Of a stretch of 64,000 bases of DNA, positions 1 to 11,609 are shown piece by piece. Under the pieces are notes generated by a model. The model was not told the DNA's origin, did no database searches, and was given only the letters and a program-made list of their open reading frames with translations. The stretch's first letter is position 1, and the number at the start of each line of letters is the position of its first letter. The stretch is from Desmodus rotundus (Eukaryota > Chordata > Mammalia > Chiroptera > Phyllostomidae): assembly GCF_022682495.2 (NCBI RefSeq), contig NC_071399.1, forward strand, positions 3,391,342 through 3,455,341. Reading direction: 5' to 3'. A program made the translations under genes and the position numbers.

Positions 1-3000
1 TAGGTCAATGAGGTTTTGTCAAATAATCTCTTATTATGGGCAAGGCTCCTCAGTCAAATTCATCCAGATAGTTAAAGGGGTGGGGTCGTGTGGGGGACAG
101 AAGTTACTCCTGAATCCACAGGATCTCAAGTGCCTTTAGCTCAAAATAATCCACACACCACTGAGGCACATCTTGGAGTAGCTGGTTCTGAGCCCCTTAA
201 TACCGTACCAAAAATCCTCAGTATCCATAGATATCCTGAGGAAGGGTGGGAACGTCCAGGTGAAGATTTGGGTGATGTGGGGCAGAGATAAATTGACAAT
301 TGCTGGTAATTCTGAGTCTCTCTCTGCTAGTTGAGCCTCACTGGTTGGTTTATGTGAAATGGTTCTGCAACGTTGGTGACACAAAAGTTGTCAAAGATAG
401 AGGTTCCTCTGCAAAAGTGATGGGATGCAGACCTACGCATTACAGAAAGTCTCCAGATTAAACACAAACTGTGTGTGATCTGGATATGCAGGCACAGACT
501 TCATTCAGACTCTGCTAGCTTTGTATCAACAAGCATTACTGAACTAAAACCATGCTTTAAAAAGAACACTTCCAATACACCGCCTAATTCGAAAAGAAAG
601 AAATGACTAATTGCTGTCTTTAAAAAAAAGAAAAGAAAAAAGTGCCCAAATAGATTATAAGCTCATTTGGTTAATTAGGCAACGTATTAGGGACTTCAAT
701 CTAAGTTCCATGGGTTCTTGGATGCCCTCAAAACCCCTGAACTGCCTAAGGTCGAAGTCAAAATTTTGTTTATACGTGGAGAGAAAATTTTCAGTATTTT
801 ATTCAGATTCTCGAAGGAAGTCCATGCCTATCCCACCAAAAAGTCAAGGACTGCTGTTCCCAATGAAAATAGTAGAATACAAAGAAGATGAAATATTCCG
901 TAACCTGTTAAAGAACATAAAATAACTACAGCATCAACCTCCTAAGAAGAGCAGATTGCGGCCCTAATTTGGTGTACGCAGTGAGCTCAACACCTTTTGG
1001 AACGCCAGTGTTGTTTTAATGGAAGAATAGAGTGGGATGACTTTCACACCACAGAAAATTCTTACTGTGACCTGCCATTTTGCCTGCTAGGCGACTTGCC
1101 TTCTGTTTTGCTTTGGTTTGGGGGATGAGATTTCGCATTTACTCATTGGAGTATGACGTATTTCCAAAAACAGCCAGCAATAATGACGATGCAACTGGTA
1201 TATGCATTTTTGTGTGTGTTCATCAACAAATTCTCTAGGTTTTGAGTGTTTTGGATGTATATTCCTAAAGCTTGAGTATTTCTTCAAAGTATTCAATAAA
1301 TGAAAAGCCAAAATGATTGGCTTTTGAAGCTTTCGGTCAACTGCAACTTCTTAGAATAAACTGGTACAGAAAAAGCAGACAAGAGCAAGGGAAGAAAACA
1401 AATTATGCGTTGCTGTATAAACTGAGTCCCCTGGAGTGAGCAAACTCTTTCTTCCCGAATCCCAAAGGCTTGGGAAGACTGGCATTTTACAAAGAAGTTT
1501 ACAATACGCCTTTTAATGGCATGAACTCACTCATTAACATAATGCTGACTCGGGACAAGAAAGTTGGAATGGAATAAAATGCCACAGTTTTGTATGTGTT
1601 AGCCTGAAAAATACATAAATTGTAGAAGGCATGCTCTAGAGACATGAACCCTAAGCCGGGAAACTTAACTTACCCAGTTATTTTCTCTTTAGTTTGCTCA
1701 TCCATGTGTGGGGCCTGGCACTGTGACTGAGTGGGCCCTCTGCCCCACTTCCACACGACGCTCCACCCACGATAGAAACGAAAATGAAGAAAATCACCCA
1801 GAAGATCGTGGTTCACACGGGGAGTGTATTTAGGAGTCATTTCAGAAAAAGATGTTTTCTGACCGACCGAGTGGGGGCCGCCGTGGGCCCGGCTGGCCGG
1901 TGGCAGGTGGTGCCGAGAACTGAAAACACACGGGGAAGGCAGCCCAGAGAACGGCAGGGTTTGTTTTTTCCTGTTTGAACGTCATATGCAAAAGAGTTGG
2001 AATAAGCATATTTAACCTAGTTATTCTTAATATACTAATTTTTATAAGGCAGTTTGACCGAAGAACTCCACTTTATAGTAAGATTTCTATTTAATAGCAA
2101 ACTCTTGAAATTAAAACAATGAAGTTCGAAGGGAACATTCTAATTACTATCAATTGGTTATACCCTCAGTTAATGTGCACGGACGGGGCTGTGTGCAAAC
2201 ACATTTGATTGCCCGTTTCTCCAACAGCCATTTCCAGGAGCAGGCACGCTAACAGGTGTCCAACCCAGGAGGGAGTCGTGGACCAGCACCGCCCCCGTCC
2301 CACCCCCCGCCGTGCTCCGGGCAAAGGCACGTGTGGAATGAATCAACACACCTGAACTCGGAGCACTTTCAGAGCTGTGATGAAGTCAAGGAATAAACCC
2401 GATTTGGAGAGCAGCTGCCCTCCCAGAAACAGCAGTGGAAGCGAAGGATGCTCGCCCTCGGACGGGACCACAGCAGAGGCTTCCATGCTGGCACCACTGA
2501 TGTTTTCTGTGTTTAGATGCTTTCAAAAAAACAAAAAGGAACATGTTTACATTGCCGGAGTCACTTATCTCGATCAACATAGTTTAAAAGCTAAGTCTTA
2601 CAATAAAATCGCATTAGGTCATGCTTCGAGAACCCTGGAGAACTTCCAAGAGGCTTGTTGCTATTTTCAGAAAGGTGTATCGTGGGGAAGACTCTGGGTT
2701 GGACAAAAATGAAATCAGTTGTTAAAATACAAATAAAATAATGCTGTGTTGCATTTGCAAAGTTGTTTGCTTGTATATCACCACATGTTAATTAGATGGG
2801 GCGTGCACTCAACTTGGTCTTAGAGTCTGAAGGGGGGGCAGTCCTGTGGAGTTGGACCCTCCCCCTGCGGATCTGACGCTAACTGCAAGCAGGTAGCATT
2901 GGAATTGCTTGGTGTCGGGGGAAACACGCACATCTGGAGTGCAGAAGAATTTGAGAAGCACGCAAGGTGAATTTTTTCCCTTTTCAGCTATCACGAGGCA

Positions 3001-3920
3001 TTAATTCTTTAAAAAAAAAACGCATACAGAGCCTTGGGGATGTACAAACCACCGAGTAAGTCAATGCACAGATGTAAATATAAACAAAGCAATTCTACTA
3101 ACATCTTGTGCTTCCAGTGTAGCACGGAAGAGAAGCACCTCAGTCATTCCATGATGAGTCAGAACGTGACGCATGCGCAGAGAGGTGGACGAGGACTGAG
3201 AGCCAGCACGGAGGGAGGGCTATGCTGGAAACATCCAGTCACAGCAGCAGGGGACCCGCCAGACCGGCTTAGTGTGCAGTGGACATGAGTTCCAGGGAAA
3301 TGTTCTTTGCAAAGGAAGGTTTTGAGACGAGGCCACAGCATCAGCAACAAAGAGCATAACATAGGCCTAAACTTAAAAATAAAGTCTTTGTAATCTTGTC
3401 TTCCGTTATCTTTGAAAAAAGTTTCCCCATGAACTGATCTTTTTATGGAGCATTTGGGATATTACACGGCTTACTTTATATATTTCACAAGCTAAATTTA
3501 GACAATAATACTCAACTCCGAATTAAATTGTAAAAGAATCCTTTTTTTTTTTGCTTGGTGGGTTTTTTTTTTTTTTTTGAGTCTCAAAGGCTGAACTTTG
3601 CTTTAATCCCTTTGAATTCTTAAGAATAAAAGCTATTCAAATAATGTGAAAACTTCCACCAAGAATCCTGGCACTTTTCCTGCAGATAAAATGGGCATTC
3701 CGTTCCTCCCACATACCAAACAGAGAGGGCAACATGACTATTTCCCAAACATAGATTTTCCCCTTCTCAGTCAATATCACATAACTTTGGTACAATATAT
3801 TACTGAAAAATCGATACTCTAATCAATAACTATTGATATGTGGTACAATGTACGAGATTTGGACAACACACAGCACAGAATTACATAAATTAGTTACCCA
3901 TTACTGGGATGTATTTAGCT
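1..3920. other. Unassigned non-coding stretch
   Basis: No gene or confident repeat is visible. Open frames are under about 115 codons and show no domain. About 2860-2960 ends in 'agaatttgagaagcac', which weakly recalls the end of a MER5-type hAT element, but the rest does not align well by eye. Two T-rich runs lie at 3541-3551 and 3563-3578. A near-palindromic 'gacgcatgcgca' at 3168-3179 resembles an NRF1 site. Confidence 0.55.
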
Positions 3921-3990
3921 CTTCCTAGCCACACGGTCAGCTTCATGAGGCAGGGCGTTATCTGTCACTTTAAGAACAAGCAGTAACAGT
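3920..3990 (+). repeat. Possible L2 3' fragment
   Basis: The phrase 'cttcatgaggcagggcgtta' resembles the L2 3' region that normally reads 'ctccatgagggcaggga', followed by 'tctgtc'. The match is short and diverged, so the call is weak. Confidence 0.3.
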
Positions 3991-4190
3991 AGCAATCACT
4001 GTACGAAATCATACTGCAGTCATTGAGACCCCAGGGACCACTCACTGGGGACCTAGAGAGAGGCAGGCCCGGTTCTTAGGACCTGTTTCTCCCATCTCTG
4101 TACTCCATCCTATGAGGAATCACTGTTATTGTGCCCATTTTACAGGTGAGGGAATTGAGACAGAGAGACTATTCAATAAATACTACCGTA
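3990..4190 (-). repeat. MIR SINE, antisense
   Basis: The stretch 'cctatgagg...ttattgtgcccattttacag' followed by 'gtgagggaattgagacagag' at about 4110-4170 is the reverse complement of the MIR core ('cctcagtttcctcatctgtaaaatggggataat'). The left part is diverged and seems to hold an insertion. Confidence 0.6.
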
Positions 4191-4269
4191 ACCACTGTTG
4201 GAAGCCGGAGGTTAGGTCAGGGTGAGGGTTCAGATTGCTTCCATCCTTCCCCTGCTTGTGGAGGGCAGT

Positions 4270-4446
4270 CGGGGATGCCAGATAAAAGGCAAGAGGGCTT
4301 GCTAAATTTTAATTTTAGATGAATAACAAATAATTCTGTTATAATTATGTTCCATGTAGTATCAAAGAGACACTGATACCAAACAATGATTTGTTGTTTA
4401 CCTGAAATTCAAATTTCATTTTTATTAGCTAAATCTGGCAACCCTT
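4270..4446. mobile_element. Palindromic non-autonomous DNA transposon relic
   Basis: The element opens with 'ggggatgccagat' and closes with 'atctggcaaccct', imperfect terminal inverted repeats. The halves are broadly complementary: 'aattttagatgaataacaaa' on the left answers 'tttgttgtttacctgaaatt' on the right. This layout is that of a common mammalian MER-class palindromic element. The exact family is uncertain. The central part is diverged, so the hairpin is decayed. Confidence 0.65.
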
Positions 4447-4713
4447 GATTAGGTCCCCCTCCCTAAACCCCTTCCACCGCCCCCCCTCCGAGTCCTCTGC
4501 CTGAGGTCTGAGGATCAAATGCGCCCCGTGCAGACCTGTCTGTGTCGGCGCACGAACACACACCCCTGCACAGTAACTCTGAGCGTTCCGCTTGAAAGAG
4601 TGTGAATGTGGTGGCGATAGTTTCCAAGTCTCACTGAGCACTCACCACGGGCCATAGAGTCTCAGTGCTGACCCTGTCTTCATGGCTGAACCCCCCGAGA
4701 ACCCTGGGATGGG

Positions 4714-4767
4714 TTAATTTTTTCTGACTTTTTTTGGAACCATCACAGAAAAGTCAGAAAAAATTAA
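4714..4767. repeat. Perfect 19-bp inverted repeat, 16-nt loop
   Basis: The left arm at 4714-4732 reads ttaattttttctgactttt. The right arm at 4749-4767 is its exact reverse complement. The 16-base spacer is 4733-4748. The pair lies just upstream of the L1 fragment starting near 4780. It does not match a transposon terminus that I recognise. Confidence 0.85.
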
Positions 4768-4779
4768 ATGATGAACACA

Positions 4780-5828
4780 GAATAGTAAAACACACAAAAA
4801 ATGAAAAACAAGGACTTAAACCCACTCATACTATTAACTGTAATTAACATTCATGGTCTAAACTACAAATAAGGGAATGAATTGTCAGGTATAATAATTG
4901 AATGGTATATAAAAGCAATGCTCAATTGTATGCTCTCAATAAGATATACATTTTAAATACAAAGAATTAGGATTCAAAGTAAAATAGTGGAAAAGATATA
5001 CCATGTAAATACTAATTACAAGAAAACCAACTCCATTGAAATGGACAAAGAATAGGATACTTCAAAAATTAATACACACAAAAATGATCAATAAGCTTAC
5101 AAAAAGATTCTCAATATTGCCAGCCTTCAGAGAAATGCCAATTAAACCCACAATGGGATAGCACTATGTACCTCCTAACAGGTTAAAATGAAAGGTGGCG
5201 ATGCCCAGTATTGGTGAGGATGTGGAGTAACAAGAAGCCTCCTGCACTGTGGGTGGGAACGTCACATGGTGCAATCTGGTGACCGTTTCTTACAAAGTTC
5301 AACATCCACTTGCCCTATGACCCAGCAACTGCACTCCTAGTTGTTAGTCAAGAAAAATAAGAACAGCCACAAGAAGACTTACACATAATCTTTTTCACAA
5401 TAGCCCCAAACTGGAAACAGCCGAGATGTCTACCAACAATGAGCAGGTAACGAACTGTAAGTCCATGTAATGGGCCACCAGTCCACAGGGAGGAGACGTG
5501 GACTATGAACACACACAACAGCACGCATGACTATCAGCTGCATGCTGAGTCAAAGAAGCCAGACACGAGAAGCTCCAGTCACTTATACCAGATCCCGAAG
5601 CAGGTGGCGCTAGTGCATGGAGGCACCAGCAGATCAGGGGCTGGCTGGCCTGGTGGGGGGAGGGGTCATGGGGGGCAGGTGATGCTGATAAAGGGCACGG
5701 TGGCCTTTCTAAATACCACAGGTGGTGACACAGGTGTCACATTTGCCAAAAGCCATTGAACTCTACCCTCAAAATGGGTGCCTTTTACTACAGGTCAATT
5801 TTTCCTCCATAAAGTTGATTTTTTAAGC
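4780..5828 (+). mobile_element. L1 (L1M-type) relic, internally deleted
   Basis: About 4830-5030 resembles the endonuclease part of L1 ORF2 in sense orientation ('caattgtatgctctcaata', 'ttcaaagtaaaatagtgg'). From about 5040 the sequence jumps to the ORF2 C-terminal end and 3' region: 'gaaatgccaattaaaccca', 'ggtgaggatgtggag', 'gggtgggaacgtcac', 'tatgacccagcaactgcact', 'cacaatagcccc'. It ends with 'cataaagttgatttttt'. The reverse transcriptase core is missing. No frame is open across the unit, so it is inactive. Confidence 0.8.
5597..5612 (+). promoter_or_regulatory. CTCF-like motif inside the L1 relic
   Basis: GAAGCAGGTGGCGCTA matches the remembered CTCF consensus (CCASYAGRKGGCGCTA) except at the first two bases. 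It lies in an L1 fragment. A motif alone does not show occupancy. Confidence 0.35.
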
Positions 5829-6084
5829 TTTGATTTAATAGCATTTACTCTTTTGTGAAAGAAACTGTCATCAGAAAACACCTAAGAGGAAAAGGGCTTG
5901 GTCCGTGAACCTAGGAAACCACAGGTCCGGGACGTTTTGGCATTGGATCAAAGAAATAAGTGATGTGCAGCTGGATAGCTGAGGTGCTGACTTAGGGTGT
6001 CAGTTTGAAGCTGCAGAGCCTGGAGTGCTCTGCCGTGCCCCCAGATCCGAAGACGTGGGAGGCGTCACACAGGCCACGCCCGTC
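5829..6084. other. Unassigned stretch
   Basis: Nothing recognisable is seen between the L1 tail and the possible L2 fragment. Confidence 0.5.
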
Positions 6085-6230
6085 TCAATGAACAGTTTTG
6101 AAAAGACACTGTTCAAACACTCAGTGCACCTGTATTGCCCGAGGGCCTACTGCAGCGCATTGTTCTGGGTTCTAGAGTTTAGGTGGGGGGAGGAGTGTTG
6201 TTTGCAATTAACTGGCTCAGTAAAAGTCAA
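6085..6230 (-). repeat. Possible L2 fragment, antisense
   Basis: 'cctactgcagcgcattgttc' followed by 'tgggttctagagttta' loosely follows the antisense L2 pattern 'cctactatgtgccaggcactgttctagg...ctggggatac'. The element is diverged. Confidence 0.4.
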
Positions 6231-6720
6231 TGGAGAAAAGGAAGTCACATTTCTATAACTGCTTTCAGAAACTCACATCACAGCAAGACAATAAAGCTGT
6301 CACATTTAATGTATTTTCCTTCCACTTGCAGTTCTGAAGTGATCATGTACACCTCCAGGCACCTCCACAAACTGTGTAACAAACTGCTCCACACTGACCA
6401 CGTCAGCCGTAAAGTGCGGTCCCATTCTTACTAGATTTGTCACCTAGAGTAGCTAGTGCTCTGTGCATACCCATAAAAGTAGTGACAATAAAATTAAATT
6501 ATTGTTCAAATCCCCTTCTCATGCTCAGAGGTCACAACCAAGCACAAAATTCCAAAGCAGATATCAAGAGCTGCTTGTGATTTAAAAAGGAATGATAATC
6601 TCTCAGTCCCGTTTAATTCTGTGTGTATTTCTGGGTTCCTTGACTGATGACGGTGTGATTACCGAAGTGCCCTCTGTGCTCCCCTATTTATCTAGCAAAT
6701 CACTAAACTCCCATAAAAAA
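6231..6720. other. Unassigned stretch
   Basis: Unique-looking sequence with no open frame above about 85 codons and no recognised repeat. Confidence 0.5.
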
Positions 6721-6905
6721 TTTATTTTATTTTATTTTGTTTTAGAGAGGGAGGGGAAGAGAGAGAGACCAAGAAACATTGATTTGTTGTTCCACTCATT
6801 TATGCATTCATTGGTTGATTCTTGTATGTGCCCTGACCAGGGTCGAACCCACAACCTTGATGTATGGGAATCACTCTCCAACCAACTGGGCTACCCAGCC
6901 AGGGC
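6721..6905 (-). mobile_element. Ves-type tRNA-derived SINE, antisense
   Basis: Read on the minus strand it begins 'gccctggctgggtagcccag' (A-box region), then 'gtgggttcgaccctgg' (B box), 'tcagggcacat', 'aatcaatgtttctt', a (TC)-rich part, and an A-rich tail seen on the plus strand as repeated 'ttttatttta' from 6721. This is the Ves SINE architecture of bats. RNA polymerase III would transcribe it from its internal A and B boxes. No clear target-site duplication was found. Confidence 0.88.
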
Positions 6906-9180
6906 CTAATATAAGTTTTACAGAACGTAATGAGCAAATCCAAAGCTGATCTTGGAGAGTGAGTGTGCTAGACTTCCTAAAAAACAACTGAAAAGGTAAG
7001 ACAGTATTTCTAACTTAGTAAAAGTAAGTTCAGAAACACGTTGATTCATTATAGGAACATTTTCAAGTTTTCAAATCAATAGATCATAACGTACTATGTA
7101 ATACATTGAATAGCAAATATCAGCTAGGTGTTTGGTAAAAAACAAATCTCCCTCAAGTGAATGGATAACATCTCAAAAGTTAAGATGTTTTTATATCTCC
7201 GGTTTATCCTCAATCATTTTATTTTTAAGAATTAAGTAAGTTTTGCAAATTTATCAAGTTTTCTAAATTGGCTTGTTAGAGTTGCGTGGACAAGTGCTAG
7301 TACTGAAGAATGTCAATCCTGTTGATGACGGCCACTGGACAGTAGCATCTGCACAGAAGCCTAAGGCCTATGTGCCCCCCGACCCCCAGCCCGAGGACAG
7401 GCCAGAGTTCAGGGTGAGCGGCGCGGACCCAGTATTGTTCTGGCGAACACAGTGAGTGGCACTCGGCTGCTGCTGTGCCCGAGGACTACCACCACCGAAC
7501 CGACAAGCCCGCGCAGCGCTCTCCGTGCCTGCCATTCCATTCCAGAGTCTGAGACCCGTAAATGGTTTCCCAACCTGTAGTCCTCCTGAGGGAAAAAACT
7601 CTTACCCAAATCACGAGCTCTTGGTCTCTTTGACATCCGAAGAGCTGTGTTTATGTTTGTTGCCAGACAAATTAAAAATGACAAATGAAAAGCCAATAAA
7701 TGTCTCCCCCAATTAAAGAGAGGACCCTTTTTACCGATTTAAATGGCAATTAAATAATTCACTAATTTTAAAACATTTCAGTTAATAACGTAATATACTC
7801 ATTATAGGTGTCACTAACTATAATATAGGTCTCTCGGACAGAGAAGGTCAGAATGAAGTTCAGTTGGGAGTTAAAATTTATCCCGTAATTAACTACTAGT
7901 GAGTGCGTACACATCTTGACCCAGAACTAGAGTATGATGGTTTTAATCAGACACAATTAGAAGGAGAATCTAATCTCATGCTTTTATCTTGCATGCGTCT
8001 GCTCCAGTCTTCACGGGCAGAGAAACAGTTACAGCGTGGCCGGCACCGGTGTCCCTGCGAGCCCAGAAGGAGCCAGAGGGCCCACTTCCGGCGGCCTGTG
8101 CGTTTCTGGGGAAGCGCACACAGGCTGCAGAGACCCCACGCCAGGCGAGGCAGGGACACAGCGGCGCGCGATGGCCAGACGAGGGCCATCGGCGGTGATG
8201 CACTCGCCTGCGCATTACTATCAACAGAAATGGGTGATTTCCATTTCTCAGTGACTGTGACCAGGTCCCTCAGCGACACGGAGAAGGCCTGGGGCACTGG
8301 CAGCTAGGACACACGTGAAGAGTCACCAAAGCACTGACTGCTTTTGCAAATGCACAGGTCAGCCAGCAGGTCCATGCTTCCTCCAGGCTTGGGAGCATCG
8401 TCACAACAATCCGCAGTAACAAATGCTTAGAACAATCTGACAGAAGGAATTTGCCTACACGTTTGGGGAAAAGATATACAGTATTCCTTTTTGTGAGGAA
8501 AAAGGACTGCTTTCGACTTGTCCAAAATTTACTAAGGCAGAAATGAAGAGTAATGCATTGAAATTAAAAACAATTAACAACAGCATTTTCACTTAATAAA
8601 AATACACATAAAAGTAATTATACTCTAAAATCTCCATTGTTGATAATCATTCATTGATACTTTAAAACAGCTACTAAGATGGCAAAATAATACTAAAAAT
8701 GAATAGAAAGGCCTAGACTATTTTTTCTTTTGTATCTGCTCGACCTATACTGATAAAATTGGAACTACTGGAATGGCAGCTAAGAAGCCACACTTGATTC
8801 TGGCTGATGCTCCATCCACCTCATGTGCGATGTTGGGAGACATTCCCTAGTGTCCCTGGTTTGCAAGAGTTTGACGCACATGAAGAAACAATGGTTTGTA
8901 CCAAGTGATTGCCAAGATGATTTAAAAAGTCAATAAAGGGAGTTTTGATGTAAATTGTTCATTTTTTTAGAAAATAGAAATGCTCAAATAATGGTTTCTG
9001 GCTCGACTGCTTAGTCACAGCAATGTACTAATTTTGGCTTCTAAACGATGAACATCCTGTTAGTAACACTTTCTGATAGGAAAAGAATGTCAAATGCGTA
9101 TAATTGCTACTAATTAATGCGTTATGGATTAATACTAATAATGTCACTTGTAATAAAACTTCGTGTCTTATAAACCTTTT
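6906..9180. other. Unassigned stretch with a small CpG-rich patch
   Basis: No gene or confident repeat is visible. About 8035-8215 is locally CpG rich (about 18 CpGs in 180 bases by eye) and gives several overlapping open frames up to 134 codons on both strands. This is the expected effect of high GC, and none of the translations shows a domain. The rest is AT rich, with no support for exons. Confidence 0.5.
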
Positions 9181-9600
9181 GTAGTGCTTATTTTGAATCA
9201 ATCCACTTTAGAGACTTACTTTCATTTTAATAACAAAGAGCATAAAATAAACACTGAAAATTATGTACAACTGTCTTGTTTCTGAATATGGGGTAATAAC
9301 AGTGCCAAAAAACAAGCGACAAGCTGTTTGTGGCCTCAGATATGCAGAGAATTCATTTCTGTGCTGGCATGGACTGTAATTAGAAATGGTTCTGTGCGCC
9401 ATGATTAAACCAGTAACTATGGTAACGGAAGCAGGGAAGCGTAAGTGCGAAGGGCGAGAGCCTGCCGGAGCCAATGATGCGCTGTTATTCATCTGTTTAT
9501 TTTTAAAGTCCTTGGAAAAAAACAGATCTATAAAACGCATATTAATTTTATCCCAATTCCTATCATTCACTGGCAATAGATTAACACATATTATTCTTTA
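9181..9600. promoter_or_regulatory. Candidate regulatory stretch with X-box-like site
   Basis: AT-rich, repeat-free sequence with several TAAT or ATTA cores, for example 'ctgtaattag' at 9374 and 'catattaatttta' near 9538. At 9413-9426, GTAACTATGGTAAC matches the RFX X-box form GTNRCC-RGYAAC with one mismatch. It runs directly into a CpG-rich block at 9600. The regulatory role is inferred from motif content only. Confidence 0.3.
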
Positions 9601-10020
9601 AACACCCGCCCGTGCGCGGGGTCGGTCAGAACACACTCGCATCAGCACCACGGGAGACAGTGTGCGATCCGTGGTTACCAGGAGAGCGCCCGCTCGGGGT
9701 CTCTGCACACCTCCCCCCTTGTCTCCGTGGGGCTGCACGGAAGCGAAGCAATGACAGAGCAGAAATTTTCAGCAGAGTACGAAATTCAGTTTGGGCAGTC
9801 TTCGCCTGTCGGCCACAGACCTACAGCAAAACCACTTGTTTCTTAGCTGCACAGACAGTAAGTTCAGATTAGGAGGCGACCCCCACGGACGGGGCGGGAC
9901 GGGGTGCGGGGTCCAGGCGGCCGCCAGCACCCGCTTCTGCGGGCCACGCGTCGCAGGCTCCCCTGCCCGGCTCACACGCCTGGACCTCCACCTCCTCGCA
10001 GGCACAGGCTTCAGCGTAGG
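9600..10020. promoter_or_regulatory. Small CpG-rich block
   Basis: About 34 CpGs in roughly 420 bases were counted by eye, far above the surrounding density. It includes 'ggggcgggac' (GC box) at 9891-9900 and 'gccacgcgtcgc'. A REST/RE1-like left half, TCAGCACCACGG, lies at 9642-9653 and is followed by 'gagacag'. The block is short for a promoter island, but the context is compatible with a promoter or enhancer. Direction cannot be told. Confidence 0.45.
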
Positions 10021-11443
10021 GGTTCTGGTCTGGAGACTGTGAAAGGATGTGAGGAATATTTAAAGCAGTGTCAAAAGGGAACATCAATCAAGACTGCTGA
10101 AAGGTACAAAAAGTAAGCCATTTGAGAAGAGGTTTTGGTTTTTCTCTTTAATCATCTGCCGAGGCCAGAAAAACCTCTGAGGGAGCCAAGCATGGGAGCA
10201 TGCACAGCCTCCCTCTCTTCATGGGAGGCAGAACCAGGTAGAACAACATACATTTCAGAAAAGCAACTTCGATTTATGAAATCATGTCTCCTGTACGGAT
10301 ATGGCAACTTGAATATCTCACTAAATAAGCTGTAGAACCAAAGTGAATTTAATCAAAAAACACACAGAAAACTGCACGTTCTTGTTTAGCACAAGCACTC
10401 ACTAAACATTTTCCCCAAATGTTTAAATTTCATGAGGCTATAATAGAGTTTCTGGGTTAAGAATTGCAACGCATTTACAAACCTTCTCTCCATGTGAAAT
10501 AAATTAGGAAGTTAAATTATTTCAGAGATGGAAAAACGAGGCTCGACTGAGACAGGGCGCCAAAGACCATTTGATGCTTCAGTAAAGCATCAAAGAGCTG
10601 ACAGCAATTACTTGATGTTAACACAACTTCCCATTCATCTACTCGTCCTGCCAACCCATGTGACACGTCTGCCACCTGCGTGCGAAGCGCTGTCCTAGGC
10701 TCTGCGGCACAACTGCGGCCCAGGGAGACCAATCTCTTGCCTCGTGTAGCCTCTGTTCTCGGGAGGGACGTGGACGGTGAATGGGTAAGTACAGATGAGT
10801 GTTTCAGACTGTGACGGCAGCTCCGGAGTCAACCAGTGGTGGCTGAACCCAGATGAACAGCTGCCAGCGGCCCCTTTGCACAGCTGTCCAGGAAGGCCTG
10901 CACATGGCAGGTGAGGCTGGAGTCCACCCACAGCAGCCAGCGAGGTGGTGAACCTGTGATAAGAACAGTGAATGGCAGGTCCCCACAGGCAGTGTCTGAG
11001 GGACCTGTGGGCAGAGAGAAGACAGGAGGCTGCAGGGCAGGCAGGGGAGCGACCTGGCCGGCCATGCTAGGGGCTGGATGTTCTAAACGCATCAGTCCTC
11101 CCAACAGATTAAACTATTTCATTTTCCCCTTTGGAATGATTTCCTGACAGGCACCTGTAAGAAAGACCAAACGGGCTCGCTCAGCCAGAACTTCTGTTCA
11201 GCTCCCTGTGGGGAAGTGGAGACGGGCCCTTCCCGCTGTGACTTAGAAGGCCAGGAACGCAGGCTGGTGTTTGGAAGTCCTCAGGCACCTGACACAACGG
11301 AGGGGGCTCCCTTCTGTTTGGCTTCTCCTGCGCCTGTGACGCCCCGGCACCATCTATACGGCACCATCTATACGAAGGAGGCCAAGTTTTTTTTTTCTTT
11401 TCTATTTGGAGATTTGACCATTAGAAACCCTTAGTGTGATTTC
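10021..11443. other. Unassigned stretch
   Basis: No repeat or gene is recognised. A 14-bp unit (cggcaccatctata) is present twice in tandem at 11345-11372. Short open frames on both strands near 10.5-11.1 kb have no domain content. Confidence 0.5.
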
Positions 11444-11447
11444 CACA

Positions 11448-11463
11448 GTGACCACTAGAGGGA
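11448..11463 (+). promoter_or_regulatory. CTCF-like motif
   Basis: The core CCACTAGAGGGA at 11452-11463, preceded by 'agtga', matches the CTCF core CCASYAGRGGGC except at the last base. It is not inside a recognised repeat. Confidence 0.35.
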
Positions 11464-11609
11464 GAACTTCTACTGAAGGAAGTCAACACACATTTTCACT
11501 TGTTTCATACATCTGAAGAATTCAAAAATGGTGACGTCTCCAAGAGGGAATTATTATAAAAGCGTCTCAGAAATCCTATGTGTATTTTAAATTGTCCCTG
11601 ACGGTAGCT

